A DNA stretch of 64,000 nucleotides from Panaeolus papilionaceus (taxonomy: Eukaryota > Basidiomycota > Agaricomycetes > Agaricales). Under the pieces are notes generated by a model that did no database searches, was not told the DNA's origin, and worked only from the letters and a program-made list of their open reading frames with translations. Position 1 is the first letter of the stretch. The number at the start of each line of letters is the position of its first letter. Both the position numbers and the translations under genes were made by a program. The stretch is taken from the NCBI GenBank assembly GCA_015501605.1, contig JADNRZ010000024.1, positions 434,001 to 498,000 of the forward strand, read 5' to 3'. Shown piece after piece: positions 18,128-30,689 of this stretch.

Positions 18128-19827
18128 GATGTCCTTAAGCGAACATTGCTAAATATATCCACCATCGCCCTTTGTTTGGGCCCTCTTGGAGTCTCGGTCG
18201 TTGGTTGAGCGATATGTAGGAGATGAGGTACACGTTTCGCAAAACCTGGTTTGAGGAAGGCAAGCCAAGAGCCTCAAAGCCCAATTAATACCCGTGCAAG
18301 TAAGAATAACTTCACAACTCCTGCTGGGAACATCCCTAGCGTCAGTAGGCTTTGAGGAGGATCCCTTCTACTACCCATTTGGAGGTGGTCGCCTATCTCG
18401 TCGGGCGGTGATAGATGGATAACGGGAGTGATACCAGGTTTTGTATTGCAGACTTTGTTGAAAACTAATTGCAGGGAAACAGGTGTTAGAATATTGTTCA
18501 TGGCTCAGGCGTCCCACTTTTATAAAGTGGTGCAAAACTTGAGAACGTACTCCGGACAAAGTTTTCTGCAATTTTGTAGTTCTTCTCGGATTCGGAGTCG
18601 TCTCTGTGCCGTCCCGCGTATGCCAAGATAGCAGTACAATATACACAGTGCTCTAGAGCTAGAGAGGCGGGAGTTTTGCACAGGCAGCTGTTATCTCGAA
18701 AGCATCCCTGTTGCGGAGTCGTGTAAATAGAGAGAAGGATGTAGGATGGAAGCCCGGAAATATCGTACCGAATCTATGACCTTGTTCGATTCCCTGCAAC
18801 ACTGTGTGTTTGGACACACCGCAAAGAAGGTCTGGTTCGTCACATTTCCAAGGACAGGTTTTGGAAGAGAGTACTAACGGCATCCATATCCACAGGTACA
18901 TCATCATAGTAAACCAGCATGGCGGAAACATGGCCTTGAATGAGAAAATGCCGGGTTAGATTCTGTGTCGTCTATGAAGTTCAAGCCAACTTGCAAAACA
19001 TGATAGTGTGAATAAATAGGTAGACAACCAGTTTTTTCATGATGGACGGGCCTCGCTGGGTCGAGGTGAGGCTGATAACTGAGAAGCAATTGAGCTTCGG
19101 CCGTGTGTGTGTCCGTCAAAGGACAACCTGCAACCAAATCGACCCCGCGTCGTTTGGAGGTTTCTGATGTTTTCGCACGAGTGAGACTGTATGTTCAGGG
19201 TCGTGAGATCTTAAACTATCATCATCAAATTTAACAGCATTAGATTGAACACAAAATCACTGAGATTTATGGTTTCGAAGCTCAAAATGCGAACTGCCGT
19301 CCAAAGGGATGTTGAGCGAGCTTCGAAAGGTCACCATTTCGAAGGCCTGATTCCATCAATTGGCTCGAAGCTACCTCTTCCACGCCCACCCTCGAAAGAT
19401 GAACAAAGGTAAATTTACATACACTACGCATGGTTTCTGCATGCCTCTGAGAAATGATTCCCTCTTTGTCCGAGTAGCCGTTATCACAGTAAGAATGGAG
19501 GACGATGATTGGTTCACAGAGTGTCCCGTGACAATACCTACTCTAAATCCGACCTGATTAAGTCATCCCTGACACAGCTCGCAAACCCCGACACAGCACC
19601 AGAAACACTTCGACCTTGGTCCGAACACCCTTTCCCACTCAATCTTATAACCACCATCTTCATTGCTTGACTTTCAATTCCTTCGATCTTATCCCAGACG
19701 ATTACGATTTTGTGCTCTGCTCCAACGATCTTGTCGCAGTAACTCTTGATTTGGGTTGCTTGAGTCGAGTACCGTGCAACGGATAGGAGCTGTGCGACGT
19801 CCTTAAACAGTAGAGCTACGTTTACCG
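18128..19827. other. Gene-poor stretch with a possible gene relic
   Basis: No complete gene. On the minus strand, 19137-19030 and 18933-18832 can be read as two exon-like pieces (first AEAQLLLSYQPHLDPARP, second HVSAMLVYYDDVPVDMDAV ending in a stop). They suggest the tail of a decayed gene of unknown family. The rest shows only short unsupported ORFs. Confidence 0.3.
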
Positions 19828-21899
19828 ATGCCCGCCCCAGTTGTATACGTCTTTGCGGTGATTGGGACAGTCGCCGCTACAATCGCTTTCAAGGAGGTGC
19901 GCTACTTATTATCGTCTGCGTAGTCTGGAGACTAACTTCACTGCATCTCCATCCCACGTGCGTAATCAGTTCGTCTATGATCCACACATTGCCCCTGCGA
20001 TAGAGAAGTGGAAGGCGGAGTATGATGCCAATAGGAGGAGAAGGAATCAGGAGCCATTATTGGCTCAACCTGTGTCTCAGAATTCCGGTTCGGACTCAGG
20101 CTCTATGAACGGTCGGGATGGAAAGCAACCTCGGGGAGCTCCAACCGCTGGTCGGATATTCGACGACTCTGGTCATTCTCGCAACGTTTCTGCCTCTAGT
20201 TCGGCAATAAGCCATGGGAAATTGCTCTCCTTCCAAATGGGCGATGTGGAACTTCGCGACCTTGCTGCGCCTGAGGTCAAGGAATGGAGGAACGAAATGT
20301 CTAGCAGCACTGGACAAGACATGCGTCAGAGGAAGAACATTGTCGGTGGTGGGCACAGCTCGCTTGACGAGGTGAGTAGTGTCTCTGACTTCCAGGCGCA
20401 TTTCCTGACTTCTGTTGTTGAATAATTAGTCCATCCAGCCACTCGCTGGTTACGAACCGCTGTCTCCATCACGCACACATGTCATTTTGGAGCCCACTGA
20501 ACCATCCACGCCCACAACTATCAGTGAACCTCCCTCCCCAGCACGCAGGTCCTCCGGATTGACCCCTCTGATGTCGTCCTCGGCTGTACTAGAGTATGAG
20601 AATACTTCTTCACCTTTACGCAGCTCCGTCACGTATAGCGACAGCCTGTCCAACTCCGGAACCAACCCTTTCGATTCGGACGAGGACGCTCAGCATGTCA
20701 ACAAGACCCCGCCGGCCTCCCGTGCACCTTTGCCACAACTACCAACCCCGTCGAACAGCCCACCCATGCAACTTGCGTTGCCATCTATCCAATCCCAGTC
20801 ACAGACGCTCCCATCTACTCATCATGGGATGGGCCACGTTGTTCCATCCCTCTCGCAATCCTATCCCCAAGAGTTAGATTACGAACATGGGCTTGAGCTG
20901 TTATCGCCTCCTTCCTCTCGTTCGGAAAGCCCGTTCTCTATGGCTGGTTTGAGTCCAGATCTGAGATCAAACGCATCTTCTCGCCAAGGGCCTTCGTCCA
21001 CCACTCTATCACCATCTCCTCTTGGAATGAACTTGGGCAACGAATCTTTCGATACACTTTCCCCTACTATGCAACCCCAAGTGCTGCACGATACGAACAA
21101 TTACTCGCCTGCACCTTCGAGCCTCTCCTCCCTTTGTTCGAATTCGCCCAGACAGGTCACACGAAGCAACACCGGTTCTGCAGCTAGCTCTACTTATCTT
21201 TCCTTCGTCGACGATGACAACACATCTCTTCGTAAAGAGCCTCAGCCATATGCTCATCTAGGGAGCAGCTACGGCTTGGGAACTTCTGCTACCACGTTAC
21301 AGCAAAGCACCACGTCTCCCAATCCTATTGTCGCCGTATCACCAGCTCGAACTGAATCGACTTCCTCTGTCGAAGGGTTGGGCCTGTTCAACAATAATTT
21401 ACTTCCCATTTCCCCAAGACAGCCCATCACACCACCTGCACCCACTTCGTCTCAGACGCGATACTTCCTGAATGAACAAGTCCCAATTGGGGCAGGTAAC
21501 CGCGATCCTTTATACTTCCGCCCACACAGTTCCGCATCGTATGCATCTTCAACCGGTCACACGCGATTCGAAACGGCGTCTTCTGCTGGCTTTGTCACCG
21601 TCAGCACTCATTCGAATTCGAACGCGAGTTCTGCAGCCAACTCGCGCGCAGGGTCCTCGATGGGAGTGCTTTCGGAGGGTAGCGTCATCAGCGCTGATGA
21701 GCATGAAACGTTGAGTGACTTGGATTTCATGAGTGATTATGCGGCCAGTGATGTGGGTGGAGAGGCACACAGCGAGAGCGGATGGAGCTTCGCTAGTGGG
21801 AGTGCTGTGGGCAGTGGTGATGTTAGAGGAAGTCCAAGGGTTGGCCTTGCAAGAGCAGCTGGCCTTTCCCCTCCGACTAATCAATATAGTCGTCGTTAA
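19828..21899 (+). CDS. Single-pass membrane protein with long disordered tail, unknown function
   Basis: Exons 19828-19896, 19970-20371 and 20430-21899 (646 residues, phases kept). Residues 3-20 form a hydrophobic segment (VVYVFAVIGTVAATIAF) that can act as a signal anchor, followed by FVYDPHIAPAIEKW and a basic stretch RRRRN. This N-terminal block looks like a conserved agaricomycete family seen from memory, without known function. From about residue 70 the chain is Ser/Pro/Thr-rich and disordered, with scattered acidic patches (DSDEDA) and many possible phosphorylation sites. Codon bias and a long uninterrupted last exon support expression. AATAAA-like signals lie near 22219. Confidence 0.8.
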
Positions 21900-22516
21900 C
21901 GACTTCTAGACGTTTTAGGGGTTTATAACGGATTCCGGGACGGTGATTACCCTTACAATCAGACACACATTCTATTTATTCTTCCCTTGATGCTCTTACG
22001 ACCCTGCTATCGAATTGAAAGTTCTTTCGCCCTCTCTCGATGTACATTTATCTATTCGCAACCTGTTTTTCTCCGAGTTTTTGGATAAGGGACATCTTTT
22101 AGTCGTACCTAACAGGTCATCACCGACTGTATTTTGTTCTGGAGACCTTGTTTCACCCCGTTCTCTTTCATTTGTCCCCGTATCTTGTTCTTTTAGTGTA
22201 CCGACACATTTTAAAGCAGAATAAACAAAATAAAAATGTATTTTATCCTTGAAGGCCAGCCTGGCCAAATTGACGCGTTCAGATTAGATATCGGGATTAT
22301 TTGAGAGCGTGATGGCCCTGAGGTCTTCTGAAACTCGCCATCAATTTTTGTCCATTTTCCCCGACATCTTGTCTCCACCTGCCACCTGTGGCTTTTATGG
22401 GCGGCGTTTTCCTACATATCCTGGGATAATAAGTCTTGCCCTTGGGCTTCGACTGCGCCAATCTTTGTCTCTTACCTCTTCTATAAATACGACCGACAAC
22501 GACCTTCACGATAAGC

Positions 22517-24423
22517 ATGTCCATGTCAGACCCGTTCTTGCCAATCTTCCAAAGTCATGCCGCATCATATATCATCAGTAAGCATTGCGTTGGCTCAAAA
22601 TCACAGCTAAGTTCATCGTTGCTAATCGTGATTATACCAAACGGGTCAATAGTATCCTCTCTTGCCGTCTTTGTGTATGATATAATAGCTACTCTGCCCG
22701 ACGAAATAGAGCACATCTGGAGGTGAGCTGAAGCTTTCGATACTCTACGCTATCACCACAAGGCACAGACTAACCAGCACCATGAGCAGAGCGAATTGGA
22801 CACTACCAAAAGCGTTGTATCTGATAGTCAGATACTGGGCCCTCGCTATTGTGATGTGAGTCTCGTGCATCTATCGTTATAATCCATTCAGGCTATTAGT
22901 AACTAAATATATCTACAGACTTTACGTCGTCGGTATGCAATGCAGCTGGGAGTGCTTTCGGAACTTACTGATAGTTGCTAGTTTTCACGCAAGTCCAACA
23001 CTCGGTACAGGTATGTCAACTTCTATGTACACCTTCATGGTTTATTCTTACTAGAAGATACGAACTCAATAATCTGTCAACCAACAGAGGTGTATATACG
23101 TCTTTAATCGAAATACCGTGTGCAAGTGGCTAACGAACCTTGGATAGGTGCAAAGCACTGGCATGGTTCTATATCACGTATGTTGTTGCCTTTATCACCG
23201 GCACATTGTTTTCCTCTTCTTTAGACCACCATCTGATCCATCACCTGTATCTGCAGCTTAGGCGCCAACGTACTATCACCGTTGGTCAATGTCATCCTCT
23301 CACTAAGACTCTATGCGCTGTACCACAGGAGTAAAAAAGGTGCGTTGATATTGCTTGCTATTTGCACCGGACAATACCTGTCATAGTATATTCTGATCTG
23401 ACCTATGAATGCCAGTACTGGTTTTTCTTACTGCCGTGATTACGGGTAGGTTACACACTTTACAATTTGCACGACTTGAATCTAACATCATCATTTCTAA
23501 CTTCTTAGGCGAAGTTATGGTTCGTTCCTTTCTATCCCGCTTCGCATCAACGATATACTGATGCAACCTTCAACATATAAAGCTCCAAATTATCATGGGA
23601 TATGACCAGGGAAAACGCGCTACAGACAGAATGTTTCTGGCAGATCCCGGTTTCCCTCTGCTAGGATGTCTTTCATTTGTTGATAAGCCCGAGCTTACGC
23701 TAACCCAGTGGTGAGCTCTGCATGCACGATCGTGTGTTCTCACTACCTAACCCAGTTGTTTATTCTAGGATACCCCTTTTTGTAGTTGCCGGTGAGCCTG
23801 AAACTATACATGGTGCCATGCTGCATCTCGGCGCTCATTGTCGTTCCAGCTACATTTTTTATCATGACACTTTATAGGCTAATGAAAACGATGAAATCCC
23901 AAAGAGGCACTGGTATTAGCATTACGGTGTCTCCTCTGTACCAGGCCTTTATTCGTGGTGGAGCAGTTTTCTTTCTAATGTACGTTATGCTCTTGATATC
24001 ATCTATGAGTTACTGGTTAACCGTGTCTCTCAGTGTGACCAGTATGAGCTCTCTTCTTTTCTTATCCTCCTGAAACTTATCCGAAATTAGTCGTATTTCC
24101 TATCAGTGCGTTCATATGTCTCTCTGTGAAGAACCCTCTCAACGTTTCCTATCAACCGTACGTGAACTCAAAACGCTTTATAAACATTGCTTCTTTTAAC
24201 TGATCCGACCAACAGGTGGCTGACACTTGCATTATCTATGACTGTACGTATGCCGTTGATTGTTGGGTTGAAGGAGACAATTAACCCACACCATGGACAG
24301 GGCTCTCGATTAATTTTGAGTCTGCGACAAGCAGAGACACGGGACGTTGTGATGGATAACGGTGTCCTTGGGATGAGAACTTGGAATGCACAGACCACAC
24401 TTGAGCCAATTACATTTGCATAG
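22517..24423 (+). CDS. DUF6533-type multi-pass membrane protein
   Basis: Many short exons on the plus strand, starting at ATG 22517 (MSMSDPFLPIFQ). The second exon (SSLAVFVYDIIATLPDEIEHIW), then NWTLPKALYLIVRYWALAIV, gives the DUF6533 signature of agaricomycete integral membrane proteins. Further hydrophobic segments follow, including ISALIVVPATFFIMTLYR and RGGAVFFLMYVMLL, ending in a hydrophilic tail with stop at 24421-24423. Such proteins have about seven predicted membrane spans and no known function; they are usually present in many copies per genome. Exact splice sites in 22,900-23,800 are uncertain, and I cannot exclude an inactivating change there. Confidence 0.7.
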
Positions 24424-25844
24424 CTGGATGTGCAACGGCCTTTGGGTTACTCGATACAGGTTGACATCTCCTGGTATTTATCCGAATACACCGTTACTGT
24501 TGGACTCGAAGTCCTGACACGTATAAATTCACGACACCCCAACCCACCGATCCTCGACAGTAATTTTCGCTCGCTGTAGCACTGTCATTGAACCCCGAGC
24601 TGGGGGGAAACAATACTACAATACAAGAGTCGGGCTCTTGACCGTTGCTGTTTTTACTATCCAATGTCAATATTTATTCACTTGGGGCGTCTTGCCGGCG
24701 TCCTCAGCTATGGTAGCAGTTGGCAAACTATTTATAAAACATTCAGGGTCTTGACATCTTCTGGTTTTTTCAATTGGCGCCTATAACCACTCTGAACACA
24801 ATAGAGCAGAATTTAGGGCAAGGATCATGTAAATTCACTGCAGCTGTGGACTTCAGTCTTGGTTGTCAAAATAGGCGCTGGTAATGACCTAGCTTCAATA
24901 GCCAACTATGACCTTGTAGACGGCTAGACCTCTTTTTACACCAAGAATGAATCTTAACAAATAATTCCTTTCCCACTCAAGCAGAAAACGTCGTCTCAGA
25001 AGTGAAAGATAAGGTGCCGAAAACAATTTGTCCGACTCCATCGTAACACGTGGCGCCTGGAAAAATCAAGTTAGAAGAAGTAAATAAATTAACCCTTTCA
25101 AAATACTGTTTTAAGTGATTCAAAAGGTGTGAAACATGAGAACCTCGACACGCCTCGTGTGAAGCGCCTGCGTGGGACTTAACCGACCAGCGCATCACAG
25201 CGACTCCGTCAACGCCGCGTGTCAGCACTTCAAAATACTTGCCTAAAAAAGGCAGCGCAGTACGACGGCGAACACCTATATATAATTTTCTCGACCTTGC
25301 TTGTGGAAGGCTGCATTCTTTCTTTTGTTCTTCCACTTCGCTTCTGCGTTTCGCGAACCTTAGAAGAGTATATTAACTCCGCGAATCTGTTGACCGGCAT
25401 TCGCCCCACGAATACCCTATGCATACTATGCTTCCTGACGTACGGCTACTATTCATCTACTGTATATTTTGACAGTACCCCAGGCACAAATACAGTGCAC
25501 AAACTGGCCGCCGATCATATTTATTACAGTATACTGCCTTGTACGCGAGTAACTGCTGTGATAAAGGATTTGACAGAGTCAGACAAACCTATGATGGCAT
25601 CGTCGGCCATGCGTCGTGCGGGAAGGGGCATCACTGACTCACTCTTCCTTGATGTACGCTCACCTGTTGAGCACCTACGTGCCAATATGCACCCTCAAAA
25701 TAAGGTTAATTACACGACCATATATTTATATCTCACTCGTGCGATTCCTCCCCATGCAAATTCATGAGATAGTGCAAACCGTGACGGAGCTCGAGGACTA
25801 AAAGCTTCGACCTTTCTGAAGAGTCTGTTCTCGATCCCCCCACA
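24424..25844. other. Intergenic region upstream of the MFS exporter
   Basis: 1.4 kb between the DUF6533 gene and the MFS gene. A 182-codon open frame at 25219-25767 has no family resemblance and no splice logic, so it is treated as chance. Presumably holds the MFS promoter. Confidence 0.4.
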
Positions 25845-28275
25845 ATGTCAGCTCCCCATTCTTTGTCCAAAGAGCTCACCGAGTCTGACTCCGCCAGTAC
25901 CACTGGGGCACCCAGTCAGTCTCGCAGTATCGAGCCTCCGCCCTTGCAGCTGACAGACCAAACGAATCTGCTTCCGTTTCGAAAGATCGTGCCCTGTTTC
26001 TTCGGCCTGGCACTATGTATCGTTGTTTCTACACTAGATTCCGTCGTAGTTGCCACCTCTCTCCCAACAATATCTGTCGCCTTCAACGCAGGATCTTTTG
26101 TTTCATGGGTACCTTCTGCCTATCTTCTAACCTCGACGAGCTTTCAACCTCTCTATGGGCGATTCAGTGACATCTTTGGAAGAAAGGTCGCAATTTCTAT
26201 AGCCATGTGCTTTTTTATGCTTGGCAATCTGCTCGCAGGCTTCTCGAGAACCATAATCCAGCTAATCGTGTTTAGAGGAATCGCGGGTGTTGGTGGAGGT
26301 GAGTCTACAATACGTACTGCGTCACTTTGACCACGAGCACCCCTCTTCTAGGTGGAATTGTGAGCATGGCTCAAATTGTCATTTCCGATATTGTTAGCCT
26401 GCGGGAGCGGTACGTTTTTGTGCCCCATTGATGTTTGATCCCCGTTTTGATCAATAACCGCTGGAACAGTGGCAAATATCAAGGCATCGTGGGCGGTGTC
26501 ATTGCTCTTGGGTATGCCATCGGCCCCGTTATCGGTGGGGCCCTTTCACAGAAAGCGACTTGGAGAGTAAGTGGCCTTATATAATCTATACATTCGGAAT
26601 TGACAAGGCGCTTCAGTGGAGCTTCTGGATTAGTGTCCCAACCTCGCTGTCTGCTTTATTGGTTGTGATATTCCTGCTCCCTCTAAAACCGGTATCGGGT
26701 GACGTGATCAGGTCGGTTAAGCTCGTGCAGCACTGCCGCTCAATTAAGAGTGGTGTTCCTAATTCATTATGTCTGACTCTATAATTAGCAAGCTCGCCGC
26801 CATCGACTATGTAGGCATGCTGTTAACTCTTCTGGGATGCATCCTCGTTATACTGCCTATCATCTGGGTAAGTTATTCGAAGCCTAATTGCATATTCGAA
26901 ATATTAAACGATGTTCTACAGGGCGGCGTGACATTTCCGTGGAGCTCCCCTATCGTTCTTGGGACACTATTTGCCGGGGTGGTGATTGTCGTCGTCTTCT
27001 GCCTATGGGAATGGAAGAAGGCCAGACTACCGATAGTTCCAAGTACGTGACATCGCGTTGCCCATGGGAAACAGCAACTTACATCACGATAGTGTACATT
27101 TTCAAGCATTCGACGGTTACGGGCGTCTACATCACGATGTTTGTCAAGTACGTCACTTCCAAGAGGTTCTGCCTACTCAGGGTCGCACTGACATTGCACT
27201 CTTGTAGTGGATTCGTTTACTTTTCGACTTCGTACTACCTACCGCAGTTCTTCCAAGCAGTTCTCAGTGCCACGCCAATCGGAGCAGGGGTTTTTCTTAT
27301 ACCCGTTCTCGTGAGCCAGATGATTGTAAGCTGGATCTCGGTGGGTTCTTTCATATAATCTAGGCGATAATGAACTATGTGTCCTGATTCGACTATTCAT
27401 AGGGGATGATAGTCAGCAAAACGGGAAAATATAGGGTGCATTTTGGTTCGAGACTTTTCTTCGCATGCTTCTCACAAGACTGCCGCAGTACATTATTCAT
27501 TCAGGCTTCACACTCTGGTCGATAGCATGTGGGTTAATCTCAACCATAACTCTCGACTCTCACAAGTTGGTTATTGCGGTGTACATGATATTGGCCGGAT
27601 GTGGGGCTGGTCAGGTACTTTCTTCTCCGTCTGCCTTTCTGTTCTCAGAAATTCATATACTTTCCACAGACACTTCAAACGACGACAGTGGCAGCTCAAG
27701 CGAGTGTTTCCAGAAAGGACATGTCCGTTGTCACAGCCTTTCGAAACGTAAATAAATCCGCGTCATATCGAGAGCCTCGAACCAGACTGACCTGATTTCG
27801 TATAGTTCGTTCGACTTCTGGGTGGGACACTTGCCTTGGCCGTTGGAGGCACAGTTGTGTGAGTCCTGCTCATTTTTACTCGGTCGACTCACTCAATGAC
27901 GTTATCAATCACAGAAATAATTTCCTTCGAAATTCCATGGCCGCCTTGAGTCTGGATCCTTCCGTTATCACCAAGATTGTAAACAACCCATCGCTTCTCT
28001 CATCACCAGAGACCTATTCTCACCTTGGCCTCACCAACGATCTCGTCAATACCATTCGAAGGGAAGGCTATACCAAAGGCTTCCGAGCGGTGTTTATCAT
28101 GAACGCAGTGCTTACTGCAATTGCTACTGTTGCTAGTATCACACTGATAAAGCATAAAGAGCTGACAAGGGGAGATGAGGATATGCTGAAGCAGAAAGCT
28201 AAAGAGGAGGCAGAAAAGGAAGCCACGACACCACCCGCGCTCCAAGTCAGCTCAAGTTCAAATGCCACGGCATAA
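25845..28275 (+). CDS. MFS multidrug exporter, DHA2 (14-TMS) type
   Basis: About ten exons. The hydrophilic N-terminus (MSAPHSLSKELTESD) is followed by TM1 with the DHA2 motif LDSVVVATSLPTIS, then YGRFSDIFGRK (MFS motif A), RGIAGVGGG (motif B region) and GYAIGPVIGG (motif C, typical of antiporters). Later spans include VSQMIVSW and GTLALAVGGTVV. The chain ends with a charged Lys/Glu-rich tail and a stop at 28273-28275. Proteins of this family sit in the plasma or vacuolar membrane and expel drugs or small molecules by proton antiport. The substrate cannot be read from the sequence, and no biosynthetic genes stand next to it. Confidence 0.88.
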
Positions 28276-28397
28276 GTTGTGACACAGAAGACGCCCGGTC
28301 AAGCATATCTGAATCAGACATTCATAGACAGTAGAACTCGCATTTTATCAACATGTAAAGCCCAAATTATGTAGTCTTAGTGTATCACTGTATCAGC

Positions 28398-30285
28398 CTA
28401 TGAAATTACACATTCATCGCCCCCTGATGGATCCGGTTTGCTCAGCCTGGCCTCAAGCTTGACTCGAAGCGTTTCATCTTCCCCTATAAAAGGACTTCCA
28501 CTGAACGGATTTTGTAAGTCGAAAACAAAAGGGGATAATTAAGACAAACTTACGAATACTGCAGACTTGCGAAGTTAGGCGCCTCCTCCAGTGACGCAAT
28601 GATTTGCGTTGCAGGTAGACCGTTACGAGGCGCATCCATCTGTTGTTTCGCCGCATGTACAAGTCGCACATGCTTTTGAGTCGGACCTTAAACGGAAATG
28701 CGTCAAGTACAACGGACTGGTGTAGTTTTTCAATAGGGAAGACATACTCGTGCTTCCATTCAGCGGGTGGTCATCAGCAAACCTAAGTCTCCCATCAAAC
28801 CAGGATGGAGGACTTGGGTCGACTAGTTCAATCGAGGCACACCAAGACCCCGGAGATAACCCACGCGGAGCGGTATCGGTGCCAATCAAGAAGGCGAAAC
28901 GCCAGATACGATCTAAAGGATAAGTCAGTGCCCAAAACCTACATTGAATGGCTAAATATGAAACCCTTACTTCTCGCGACAAACTCCAGATCAACCTCCT
29001 TCGATATCATCATCCGTTTATGGAATTGGGGGATCGAAAGCGTAGCCGCAAATGCTCCTTCTGTGCCTGGTCCAATTTCCACTTGCACATCATCTGTGAT
29101 ACCTTTCGAAGAAGGTGCTGCGCCAAGAAGTACCTGATCGGCGGCTATGGAACGAGAAGTAGAGAACTGAGGCACCAGGTTGCGTAGACGCTGGAAGACC
29201 TCCTGATCGGACGTAGCTAGACATGCCAGTCGAAGCTCTGCTATTGTTCCAGACTCTAGGAGAGGCTTGAGGGCATGTCGAATTAGTGACGTGAGCAAGT
29301 CCGGTGCATCTTTTTTCCCGTTATCTTCGTTATCGCTGTCAAGTAAATCCTCTCCCTCCCGTGTATGAGGTTTAGCCCGTTTAACCACGGCCCAATAAAG
29401 AGGTGAATGTGATTCGATAAACTGTTCTTGGAGAATAGAGGAAAAAGAAAGGGAGTGCGAGCTGCATACTTCCGAACATGATAGTAGAATACCCTGCGCC
29501 GCCGCTGATAAGGAACCAGCGGAACTGTGATCCTGGATCAAATCTCGGACAAGGCTTTGAACCGTGCTTTTCACCTGTGACGATGAGCCTGAAACTGTAC
29601 CAGGCGTCCCAGCTACCGCTCCAGGGAGCTTGAGGTTGAACCAACTTGTCTTCCTTCCCTTCGAACTCGAAACAGACGAGGAGCTAAGTGACCTCTTATG
29701 CCCATGCCCTTTCGTCATCTCACCAACAGGAATAGGCTGTCCACCTCCAATCACTATGGAAGATGATGGACCCACACTCGTACCACTGGCAGTGCCGCCC
29801 ACAGCCGCAGCAGGTATAGGTTGACCCCCACCAATGGCAATACCTGCCCCTAGACTCCCTGGAATAGGCTGACCCGCACCTATCACTATCGACCCAGCAG
29901 GCCTTCCCGCACTTTCATTTCCACCCAGTGAAATCGCACCTCCTCGAGACGACCCAAATGAATACGAAGATCGATGCTTAAGAGTAGGATCTCTTGGCTT
30001 CCTTTCCGGGTTCGGAGTCGTAGATCGTGAAAGAGATTGAATAGCACCTAGGATGCTCGTCATCGTCGCTTGTGCTGCATTATTCGACACCAGTATTATG
30101 TCTGAGTCTCCGTCGGGTAAGCAAATGGGGCCTGTTCCAGCAGGCTGATGTAAAAGCTCGCGGGTGTCGCGATCCAGTGGAAGAGGCGGCAAGTTTCTTT
30201 CCAACCCTTCTGAATACGCAGGAGGCGCGTCAAGTGGTGTAGGTGGTATTGCTGGTAGTGAGTTGGTGTGCTTCTCGTAGGGCAT
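28398..30285 (-). CDS. CaaX-tailed paralogue A, unknown function
   Basis: Start at ATG 30285 (MPYEKHTNSLPA); five in-frame codons upstream contain no ATG. After a Pro-rich N-terminus with PPAYSE, a Gly/Ile-rich repeat region (units like IVIGGGQPIP) and a Ser-rich basic stretch comes a conserved domain: VKSTVQSLVRDLIQDHS, SILQEQFIESHSPLYWAVVKR, LACLATSDQEVFQRLRNL, IPQFHKRMMISKEVDLEF, then WRFAFLIG and GSWCASIEL in the second exon. The last exon ends in DECVIS, a CaaX box. The neighbour at 30690-32176 shares this whole domain and the intron before WRxxF, so the two are a tandem duplication. The domain resembles other agaricomycete hypothetical proteins; its biochemical role is unknown. Confidence 0.82.
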
Positions 30286-30689
30286 GTCGGAGAAAGACAA
30301 TCCTTGCTGGTGGATCGTGATGGAGATGGGAGATGGAAACAGTGGGAGGAGGAGCTATAATTATAATTGCGAACATTGTTTTGAACTTTGATCGCGATAT
30401 GATGTTCGCATCGGCACAGCCAACACGTCAATTCTTTATTAGGGCGATCGTCTCGCTTGAGATGTTGGGTAGGGGGTAATGAATAATTTCAGGGCGGTTT
30501 TCCAGATTTTGGGGCTGCTTTCAGGTTCCAAGTAAATGACACAGTTTGCGAGTCTAAAGGATGTCAAACCGAAAGTAACTTCGAGTCCATAGAACTACAA
30601 AGGGTACAGGGTAAAAGAGGTATACTTGATATGATACAACAACAGCAACACAATAAACAATTAGCTCTAGAAACGACACAAGGGCTGGT

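Noticed and set aside
18371..18646. 91-codon minus-strand ORF after the tRNA
   Set aside because: No similarity or exon structure; several equally long frames overlap it.
25219..25767. 182-codon plus-strand ORF
   Set aside because: No family, no splice logic, composition like noncoding DNA; lies in the region upstream of the MFS gene.
30554..30689. Extension of paralogue B through to 30554
   Set aside because: The longer frame reads through the last intron; splicing to NNSYISSDEK restores similarity to paralogue A and the CaaX end.
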